Part shown: positions 6,668 through 11,499 of the stretch, piece by piece
Position numbering within the stretch: position 1 is the stretch's first letter
Layout of the letters: each line of letters starts with the position of its first letter
NCBI GenBank assembly: GCA_963652075.1
Contig: CAVJRQ010000073.1
Coordinates: 1 to 11,499, forward strand
DNA: 11,499 nucleotides
Direction of reading: 5' to 3'
Source of the DNA: Phocaeicola_A sp963652075
GTDB taxonomy: Bacteria; Bacteroidota; Bacteroidia; Bacteroidales; Bacteroidaceae
Position numbers and translations under genes: made by a program
The notes under the pieces: generated by a model
The model's input: the letters and a program-made list of their open reading frames with translations, nothing else
Told to the model about the DNA's origin: nothing
Database searches by the model: none

Positions 6668-7102
6668 TTACTCGTTCATATTCATGTACACTAACTCGAT
6701 GCCCGCCCGCTTGAGCAGGTTGATGCCGTCCTCCAGCCGGTACTCCTCGGAGTAGACCACGCGGCGGATGCCCGCCTGGATAATCAGCTTGGCACACTCG
6801 ATGCAGGGGGCTGCCGTGGCGTACATCGTGGCTCCCTCGCTGCTGTTGCCCGATCGGGCTATCTTCGTGATGGCGTTCGCCTCGGCGTGCAGCACGTAGG
6901 GCTTCGTCACGTTGTTGTCGTCCTCGCACACGTTCTCGAATCCCGAGGGCGTGCCGTTGTATCCGTCCGAGATGATTATCTTGTCCTTCACGATGAGCAC
7001 CCCCACCTTGCGGCGGTGGCAATAGGAGTTCTCCGCCCAGATGGCCGCCATGCGAAGGTAGCGTTTGTCCAGCTCCAGCTGTTTCAGTTCGGCGTTTGTC
7101 AT
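6668..7102 (-). CDS. dCMP deaminase (cytidine/deoxycytidylate deaminase family)
   Basis: The predicted 144-residue protein carries the zinc-dependent deaminase motifs: HAE at residues 72-74 (zinc His and proton-shuttle Glu) and PCIEC at 99-103 (two zinc Cys). The upstream DGYNGTPSGFENVCED block (about 46-61) is characteristic of deoxycytidylate deaminases and ComEB-like proteins. The reaction makes dUMP from dCMP for thymidylate synthesis. The ATG at 7100-7102 gives the normal N-terminus (MTNAELKQLELDKRYLRMA). The frame runs further upstream to 7450, but that part lies inside the lipoprotein gene and does not look real. It starts 8 bases after the lipoprotein stop. Its place in one operon with a folate-recycling enzyme suggests a shared link to dTMP supply, which is inference. 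Confidence 0.95.
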   Translation of the reverse strand: MTNAELKQLELDKRYLRMAAIWAENSYCHRRKVGVLIVKDKIIISDGYNGTPSGFENVCEDDNNVTKPYVLHAEANAITKIARSGNSSEGATMYATAAPCIECAKLIIQAGIRRVVYSEEYRLEDGINLLKRAGIELVYMNMNE

Positions 7103-7110
7103 GTTGTCAA

Positions 7111-7569
7111 TCAGTTTTTCAATGGGTAAAACAATAGGTACGGCCCGCTTGCCTGATGGATGCTGAGCTGGTGCGTGTCGCCCTCGTAGTAGGTGGCGTT
7201 CTTCAGTATGTTTATCATCTGTCGGCTCACCTCGTCCGTGGCGGTCAGGCTGGCGGCGTTCTGGATGTTGAAGGCGATGCTGCGGCTGTCGCCGTCCACC
7301 GTCCACGTGCCCGAGAAGGCTTTCGAAGCCGTCCGTCCCGAGAACCGGTTCTCCTCGAAGGTGAGGATGAAGCAGTCGTTGGCGCTCTCGTTTATCTTCT
7401 GCTGGTTCTCCTCGCTCAGCGCGTTCTGCGAGGTGCTGACACGCACGCACGACAACTTCCAGGTCTGTCCGATGAAGATGGCGTCCAAGTCGTCCCCGTC
7501 GTTGCAGGCCGTGGCCAAAAGCATCAGTGGCAGCAGCAACAGCCGGATAATCCGTATTCTTTTTCTCAT
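7111..7569 (-). CDS. Small lipoprotein, DUF4847-like, lipocalin-type fold suspected
   Basis: The 152-residue protein begins with a clear lipoprotein signal peptide: basic MRKRIRIIR, a hydrophobic run, and lipobox LATAC with Cys22 as the lipidation site. The residues after the Cys are acidic (CNDGDDLD), which resembles the surface-export signals described for Bacteroidetes lipoproteins, so the protein might be displayed outside. The mature part looks beta-rich, with TWKLSCVRV, CFILTFEENRFSGRT, KAFSGTWTVDGDSRSIAF and LLFYPLKN, similar in pattern to lipocalin-like META/DUF4847 proteins of Bacteroides. I cannot assign a function. It is packed between the M3 peptidase gene (30 bases upstream) and dCMP deaminase (8 bases downstream), so it is part of the operon rather than a stand-alone gene. 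Confidence 0.85.
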   Translation of the reverse strand: MRKRIRIIRLLLLPLMLLATACNDGDDLDAIFIGQTWKLSCVRVSTSQNALSEENQQKINESANDCFILTFEENRFSGRTASKAFSGTWTVDGDSRSIAFNIQNAASLTATDEVSRQMINILKNATYYEGDTHQLSIHQASGPYLLFYPLKN

Positions 7570-7599
7570 ATCGTATTCATTGTTTCTTTTTCTCTTGCT

Positions 7600-9636
7600 T
7601 CATTTCTTGATGCCGTTCCGTCGCAGCAGCGCGTCGATGGTAGGCTCTTGCCCACGGAACCGCCTGTAGAGCGTCATGGGGTGCACCGTGCCGCCCTTTG
7701 ACAGGATGTTGTTGCGGAACGAAGCGGCCGTCGCCTCGTCGAAGATGCCCCTCTCCTTGAAGAGCGAGAACGCGTCCGCGTCCAGCACCTCCGCCCACTT
7801 GTAGCTATAGTATCCGGCGGAGTAGCCTCCGTCCATGATGTGCGAGAACTGCACGCTCATGCACGTCCCCTCCACCGGGGGCAGCACCTGGGCCTGCTCC
7901 CACGCCTCCTTCTCGAACCGTTCCACGTCGCCCGTGAACTCCTCCTCCCGCGTGTACCACGCCATGTCCAGCAACCCGAAGCTCACCTGTCGGAGGCAGG
8001 CGTACGCCGCGTTGAAGTTGGAAGCGTTCACGATGCTCCGCACCATCTCCTCGGGCAACAGTTCGCCCGTGCGGTAATGACAGGCAAAAGTATGCAAGAA
8101 ATCCTTTTCTATGGCAAAGTTTTCCATAATTTGTGAGGGCAGCTCCACAAAATCCCTGTACACCGACGTGCCGCTCATCGAGGCGTAGGTGGTGTCGGCA
8201 AAGATGCCGTGCAGCGCGTGGCCAAACTCGTGGAGGAACGTCTCCACCTCCGACAAGGTCAGCAACGCGGGCTTCTCCGCCGCGGGTTTGGTGAGGTTCA
8301 TCACGATGGAGATGTGCGGTCGGCTATCCACCCCGTTCTCCTTCCACTGGCTCTTGAACGAGGTCATCCAAGCCCCAGCCTGCTTCGTCTCGCGCGGATG
8401 GAAGTCCGTATAGAGCACCGCCAAGTAGCGGCCGTCCCTGTCGTACACCTCGTAGGCCGTCACGTCCGGGTGGTAGACGGGAATCTCCAGGTTCTCCCTG
8501 AAGGTGATGCCATAGAGCCGCGTGGCCAGTCCGAACACGCCCTTCTTCACCTTACGCAGTTCAAAATAGGGACGCAGCGCCTCCGCGTCCAAGTGGTATT
8601 TCTTGTTCTTCAGCTTCTCCGAGTAGTACGACCAGTCCCAGGGCATCAGATCAAAGTCCGCGCCTTCGGTCTCCCGAGCCAACTGCTGCACCTCGTCACG
8701 CTCCTTCAGTGCCGTGGGTCGGTACGCCTCGATGAGCTGGTTCAGCAGACGGTAGACGTTGTCGCGGTTCTCCGCCATGCGCCGCTCCAGCACGTAGTCA
8801 GCGTAAGTCTGGTATCCCAGCAGCCGGGCAATCTCCATCCGCAGGTTGACAATCCGCCGCACTATCCCCTCGTTGTTGTATTCGTTGTCGTGCGCGCACT
8901 GCGTCTGATAGGCCATGTAGAGCTCATGGCGCAGGCTGCGGTCGGCGCAGTAGGTCATCAGCGGAATGTAGCTCGGTGCCTGTAGCGTGAAGATCCATCC
9001 CTCCGCACCTCGCTCCCGTGCCGTCTGCGCAGCAGCCTCCAGAGCCGACTCGGGCAGTCCTGCCAACCGGTCACGGTCTGTCACCGTCACCGCATAGCCG
9101 TTCGTCTCTTTCAGATGGTTCTGTGCGAAGGTCACCGTCAGTCGGCTCAGCTCCGTGGTCAACGCACGGTAGCTCTCGCGCGCCTCGCCTTTCAGGTTCG
9201 CCCCGCGTCGCACGAAACTGTCGTAGGTGTTTTGCAGCAACATGCGGTCTTCACCCTCCAACCGCTCTTTCTCCTGCTCGTAGACCGCCTTCACCCGTGC
9301 GAACAGCCGCTCGTTGAGGTGGATGCGGTTACTGTGCTCCGACAGGATGGGTGTCACCTCCTGCGCCACGGACTGCATCTCGTCGTTGCCCTCCGCCTCC
9401 AACAGGTTGAAGAACACCTCCGTCACGTTGTCCAGCAACCGTCCCGTGCGCTCCAGCGCCACGATGGTATTGCCGAATGTCGGTGCTTCCGGGCTCTCCG
9501 CGATGGCATTGATTTCCGCCTGTTGCTGGGCTATTCCTTCCAATATGGCGGGTTGGTAGTGCTCCACCCGGATGCGGTCGAAGGGCACCGTACCGTGCGG
9601 TGTCCCGTAGTCCGTTAAGAAAGGGTTCTGTGTCAT
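7600..9636 (-). CDS. dcp: M3-family zinc metallopeptidase, dipeptidyl carboxypeptidase (Dcp-like)
   Basis: This 678-residue protein matches the Dcp/oligopeptidase A family in length and order. The N-terminus (NPFLTDYGTPHGTVPFDRI) is typical of Dcp-type enzymes. The helical N-terminal half closes the substrate channel. The zinc site is LHEFGHALHG with His469, Glu470 and His473, and the third ligand is Glu498 in FVELPSQ, 25 residues after His473 as expected. The C-terminal GGYSAGYYSYKWAEVLDAD block supplies the substrate-binding Tyr/His region of the family. Dcp removes C-terminal dipeptides from short peptides. No signal peptide is evident, so it is probably cytoplasmic, or exported by an unseen route. 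Its ATG overlaps the stop of the upstream regulator gene (ATGA), indicating translational coupling. OpdA is the alternative family assignment but is less likely. Confidence 0.94.
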   Translation of the reverse strand: MTQNPFLTDYGTPHGTVPFDRIRVEHYQPAILEGIAQQQAEINAIAESPEAPTFGNTIVALERTGRLLDNVTEVFFNLLEAEGNDEMQSVAQEVTPILSEHSNRIHLNERLFARVKAVYEQEKERLEGEDRMLLQNTYDSFVRRGANLKGEARESYRALTTELSRLTVTFAQNHLKETNGYAVTVTDRDRLAGLPESALEAAAQTARERGAEGWIFTLQAPSYIPLMTYCADRSLRHELYMAYQTQCAHDNEYNNEGIVRRIVNLRMEIARLLGYQTYADYVLERRMAENRDNVYRLLNQLIEAYRPTALKERDEVQQLARETEGADFDLMPWDWSYYSEKLKNKKYHLDAEALRPYFELRKVKKGVFGLATRLYGITFRENLEIPVYHPDVTAYEVYDRDGRYLAVLYTDFHPRETKQAGAWMTSFKSQWKENGVDSRPHISIVMNLTKPAAEKPALLTLSEVETFLHEFGHALHGIFADTTYASMSGTSVYRDFVELPSQIMENFAIEKDFLHTFACHYRTGELLPEEMVRSIVNASNFNAAYACLRQVSFGLLDMAWYTREEEFTGDVERFEKEAWEQAQVLPPVEGTCMSVQFSHIMDGGYSAGYYSYKWAEVLDADAFSLFKERGIFDEATAASFRNNILSKGGTVHPMTLYRRFRGQEPTIDALLRRNGIKK

Positions 9637-10376
9637 AGTCCTACGATTCCGTCAATGTCCGAGAATTTGAATTCCTCCTTCGGTTGGCCGGCAGGTCCCG
9701 GCTCGCGCGTCAGCTTCTCCAACGCCGGGATTCTGAATCCCATCCTCAGCAGCTCGATTTGGTTCTCTTCCTTCAGTTCGTTCAGCACCTTCGAGAGCTT
9801 CAGCCGCGTCGTGTTCAGCAGGTAGGCCAAGTCCTCCATCTTCGCCTTCACGAACTTCTCGCCCGTTGGCGACGTGGAGACCATCTGCAGAAAGTCTATC
9901 AACTTGTCGCGTGCGGAGCCGTGGGGTGTCATCCCCCATTTGTCGTACATCCGCTGGTTGCCGTTGCTCAGTATGTTGATGAAGTTGATGCGGAAAATCG
10001 GGTAGTTTATCAGTTCCTGGTAGAGAAAATTTTTCTCGATGGTCAGCGTGCTCACTTTCGTCTGTGCCACGTAGGTGAAGATGTAGTTCTGGTGCAGTCC
10101 GTAGAGCGAGAACGGCTCCACCAAGTGAGGCCCGTCCATCAGCTCGCTGTAGCACACCGTTGCCTCCTCCGCGCGGATGAGCCTCTGCTTGGCGAAAGCC
10201 CCCGAGATGATGAAGACGAACCTGTCGCTCGGGTCTCCCGTCGAGATGATTTTCTGTCCGGTATTGTATTTTGCGAAATGAAACTTCACCTTGCCAAGGA
10301 TATTTGTCAGGTCGTTTATCCCGATTCCCTGGAAGAGAGGAAGTTGCAGTAATGTATCGTACATCGTTTGTTCCAT
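9633..10376 (-). CDS. Atypical Crp/Fnr-family transcription regulator
   Basis: The 247-residue protein has a cyclic-nucleotide-binding-like beta roll at about residues 15-115 (LFQGIGINDL; GQKIISTGDPSDRFVFIISGA), a dimerisation helix near 115-165, and a C-terminal winged helix-turn-helix at about 178-212 (MEDLAYLLNTTRLKLSKVLN, then LKEENQIELL). The phosphate-binding cassette is not canonical: where GE..R(S/T)A is expected there is a stretch around DGPHLVEPFSLYGLHQNYIF with no matching Arg, so cAMP binding is unlikely. No Fnr-type cysteine cluster is present. A tail of about 25 residues (225-247) extends beyond the usual end. The ATG at 10374-10376 is used; Met5 is an alternative. It is the first gene of the six-gene operon and overlaps the peptidase gene by 4 bases, so it may act on its own operon, which is untested. 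Confidence 0.85.
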   Translation of the reverse strand: MEQTMYDTLLQLPLFQGIGINDLTNILGKVKFHFAKYNTGQKIISTGDPSDRFVFIISGAFAKQRLIRAEEATVCYSELMDGPHLVEPFSLYGLHQNYIFTYVAQTKVSTLTIEKNFLYQELINYPIFRINFINILSNGNQRMYDKWGMTPHGSARDKLIDFLQMVSTSPTGEKFVKAKMEDLAYLLNTTRLKLSKVLNELKEENQIELLRMGFRIPALEKLTREPGPAGQPKEEFKFSDIDGIVGL

Positions 10377-10414
10377 GTCTGCGTTTTTGCTTTATGATTC
10401 GTTTACTAACCACA

Positions 10415-10449
10415 CAAAGGTAACCCGATAAATAGAAAGCGGCGGCAAA
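10415..10449 (-). promoter_or_regulatory. Promoter of the regulator-dcp-S41 operon
   Basis: On the minus strand, TACCTTTG at 10415-10422 matches TAnnTTTG exactly. TTTG at 10446-10449 is a candidate -33 element, though 23 bases away, slightly more than the usual 19-21. The box ends 38 bases before the regulator ATG. This is the only good promoter I see for the six genes down to 4449. Confidence 0.7.
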
Positions 10450-10678
10450 ATGTTCCGAAATTTTTCGTTATTTATAATTTCTTAAATAAACCGTTAGCCT
10501 CAGGTTGCCTGTCGGGAGGCGCGGTTGAACACACCGCTTTCAATCCGTAACCGGGCTGCTCTTGCCAGTGGAGACCGATGCCTCTGCTTCTGACAAAAAG
10601 AAACCTGTTGAGGTGCTGTATATCACCGAGCGACGGAAAATTACTTTCGTTTATGGTGCCTATTTCCGGATATTGTTT
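10450..10678. other. Unexplained intergenic stretch between the two divergent promoters
   Basis: The left end (about 10455-10490) is A/T-rich; the middle (10495-10640) is mixed in composition and looks gene-like. On the minus strand one frame stays open from 10708 to the stop at 10472-10474 (79 codons including the stop), but it has no ATG and no credible early alternative start. Plus-strand frames are short. I see no tRNA, no known riboswitch and no complete ORF. It may be a decayed gene, a dispersed intergenic repeat or a small RNA; the sequence does not decide. Confidence 0.3.
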
Positions 10679-10686
10679 TATTTTTG
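10679..10686 (+). promoter_or_regulatory. -7 promoter box of marC
   Basis: TATTTTTG at 10679-10686 fits TAnnTTTG and lies 28 bases before the marC ATG. No clear TTTG is found at the expected -33 position, so the promoter is only half supported. Confidence 0.55.
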
Positions 10687-10700
10687 CACCGTCAATTAGA

Positions 10701-10707
10701 AAGGAGG
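10701..10707 (+). promoter_or_regulatory. Strong Shine-Dalgarno sequence of marC
   Basis: AAGGAGG at 10701-10707 lies 7 bases before the ATG at 10715-10717, an ideal spacing. Strong Shine-Dalgarno sites are rare in Bacteroidetes, and the other genes in this window lack one at their assigned start, so this stands out. It supports ATG 10715 as the start. Confidence 0.75.
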
Positions 10708-10714
10708 ATTAGTT

Positions 10715-11317
10715 ATGTTCAGCTCATTCAGCATTCAAGAAGTGGCGAGCGCCTTCATCGTGTTGTTCGCCGTCATCGACATCATCGGTGCCATACCTAT
10801 CATCTTGGCTCAGAAGCGCAACGGCCGTGCGGTCAACAGTGCCAAGGCCACGCTCATCTCGTTCGCCCTGTTGCTAGCCTTCTTCTTCGCCGGCGACATG
10901 ATTCTGAAACTCTTTCAGGTGGACATCGCCTCCTTCGCCATTGCCGGAGGCTTCGTCATCTTCCTTCTGGCACTGGAGATGGTGCTCGACGTGGAGATAT
11001 TCAAGAACCAAGGCCCCATCAAGGAGGCCACGCTCATCCCGCTGGTGTTTCCGCTCATAGCTGGAGCCGGCGCCTTCACCACCCTCTTGTCGCTGCGCGC
11101 CGAGTACGCCCCCGTCAACATCATCATCGCCCTCGTGCTCAACATGATTTGGGTCTACATCGTCTTGCGTTCCACCGACAAGGTGGAGCGCCTGCTGGGC
11201 AAGGGCGGCATCTACATGCTGCGTAAATTCTTCGGTGTCATCCTGCTGGCCATCGCCGCCCGTCTGCTCACCGCCAACTTGACGCAGCTCGTGGAGCAGA
11301 TGCAGCACAACGGGTAA
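10715..11317 (+). CDS. MarC-family integral membrane protein
   Basis: The 200-residue protein is almost entirely hydrophobic segments, about six: residues 10-32, 45-66, 70-92, 105-127, 134-152 and 171-188. MarC/UPF0056 hallmarks are the N-terminal IVLFAVIDIIGAIPIIL, the charged loop after it, and PLVFPLIAGAGAFTTLL at 109-125, which is the family's conserved repeat motif. MarC proteins were named from the E. coli mar locus, but that protein was later shown not to affect antibiotic resistance, and the family's transport substrate is unknown. Length is normal for the family and the gene is intact. It is transcribed away from the regulator operon, from its own -7 box and a strong Shine-Dalgarno sequence. 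No partner gene follows within the window. Confidence 0.93.
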   Translation: MFSSFSIQEVASAFIVLFAVIDIIGAIPIILAQKRNGRAVNSAKATLISFALLLAFFFAGDMILKLFQVDIASFAIAGGFVIFLLALEMVLDVEIFKNQGPIKEATLIPLVFPLIAGAGAFTTLLSLRAEYAPVNIIIALVLNMIWVYIVLRSTDKVERLLGKGGIYMLRKFFGVILLAIAARLLTANLTQLVEQMQHNG

Positions 11318-11341
11318 ACGCGGTAGCCTGTGTTCGTGCGG

Positions 11342-11429
11342 AGGGTACACCTTACGTGTGTCCACGTAAGTACTTACGTTGGCTCACGTAAGTACTTACG
11401 TAGCCCGATGAAAGTACTTACGTTGGCAG
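11342..11429. repeat. Tandem 22-base array built on the palindrome ACGTAAGTACTTACGT
   Basis: The 16-base perfect palindrome ACGTAAGTACTTACGT occurs at 11364-11379 and 11386-11401. A third copy at 11408-11423 has two changes, both in its left half. A first, degenerate unit at 11342-11357 keeps only the right half well. The shared core CTTACGT starts at 11351, 11373, 11395 and 11417, exactly 22 bases apart each time. The 6-base spacers vary (gtgtcc, tggctc, agcccg, tggcag). The array begins 25 bases after the marC stop codon. It could bind a dimeric protein at about every two helical turns, form hairpins in RNA, or be a genome-wide intergenic repeat. Confidence 0.85.
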
Positions 11430-11466
11430 GTGCAACCGCTTCATTGACTATGACTGAATTTACTTT

Positions 11467-11479
11467 ACACTTATAGTGT
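11467..11479. repeat. Short inverted repeat ACACT-TAT-AGTGT near the right edge
   Basis: Five-base arms ACACT and AGTGT flank TAT in an A/T-rich stretch (about 11455-11490). It has the size of a small operator or part of a larger element cut by the window end. An ATG at 11492-11494 follows, but only two codons are visible, so no gene can be called. Short repeats of this kind arise by chance in A/T-rich DNA. Confidence 0.3.
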
Positions 11480-11499
11480 TATTTTACTAAGATGCTTCA

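Noticed and set aside
5323..6714. 463-codon open frame on the plus strand opposite the S41 protease
   Set aside because: The protease on the other strand has an intact catalytic pair and PDZ domain; the opposite frame is rich in V, H, R and D with no family features, typical of antisense frames in G/C-rich genes.
7103..7450. N-terminal extension of dCMP deaminase (260-codon version)
   Set aside because: The extra part lies out of frame within the lipoprotein gene and has a low-complexity, Arg/Glu/His-rich translation; the ATG at 7102 gives the normal deaminase length and N-terminus.
10472..10708. Minus-strand open frame before marC as a coding gene
   Set aside because: No ATG or credible early alternative start, and the frame overlaps the marC promoter and Shine-Dalgarno region; kept only as an unexplained stretch.
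11342..11429. CRISPR array
   Set aside because: Spacers are only 6 bases, units are palindromic and 22 bases long, and no cas gene is nearby.
11342..11429. Plasmid-type replication origin iterons
   Set aside because: The surroundings are chromosomal housekeeping genes, no initiator gene is visible, and iterons are usually direct rather than palindromic repeats.

Overview
The window looks like chromosome from a Bacteroidales bacterium (Bacteroides-like). Reasons: several gene starts follow the Bacteroidetes -7 promoter motif TAnnTTTG, most starts lack a Shine-Dalgarno sequence, no tRNA encodes its CCA end, and the protein families and gene order (tRNA-Tyr/Gly/Thr-tuf-tRNA-Trp; TPR protein-ribH beside recF-DUF721; M3 peptidase-lipoprotein-dCMP deaminase-S41 protease-folate cyclo-ligase) are ones I associate with Bacteroides. 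The species cannot be fixed from the sequence.

Layout. (1) 1-1662, minus strand: a translation operon read from a promoter at about 1655-1685 through tRNA-Tyr, tRNA-Gly, tRNA-Thr, tuf (EF-Tu) and tRNA-Trp, which is cut by the window edge. (2) 1666-2923, minus strand: a membrane-anchored TPR protein gene, then ribH (lumazine synthase), separated by a strong hairpin. (3) 3078-4462, plus strand: recF and a DUF721/DciA-like gene with overlapping stop and start, both tied to DNA replication or repair, reading divergently from the TPR gene. (4) 4449-10376, minus strand: a compact six-gene operon, in transcription order a Crp/Fnr-type regulator, an M3 dipeptidyl carboxypeptidase, a small lipoprotein, dCMP deaminase, an S41 carboxyl-terminal protease and 5-formyltetrahydrofolate cyclo-ligase. 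Genes overlap or lie within about 30 bases of each other, and the last one overlaps the convergent DUF721 gene. (5) 10377-10714: a 338-base intergenic stretch with one promoter facing each way and about 200 unexplained bases. (6) 10715-11317, plus strand: a MarC-family membrane protein gene with a rare strong Shine-Dalgarno sequence. (7) 11318-11499: non-coding, carrying a 22-base-period tandem array built on a 16-base perfect palindrome.

How the genes fit together: this is mostly core housekeeping, covering translation (tuf, tRNAs), riboflavin synthesis (ribH), replication and repair (recF, DUF721), peptide and envelope protein turnover (M3 and S41 peptidases), and nucleotide and folate supply. 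dCMP deaminase makes dUMP for thymidylate synthase and the cyclo-ligase recovers a folate cofactor, so these two plausibly serve the same pathway. I found no mobile element, CRISPR array, toxin-antitoxin pair or defence system, and no clear new multi-gene system. The points most worth a second look are the palindromic tandem array at the right edge, the arrangement at the recF start, the atypical Crp-like regulator translationally coupled to a peptidase, and the unexplained intergenic sequence before marC.
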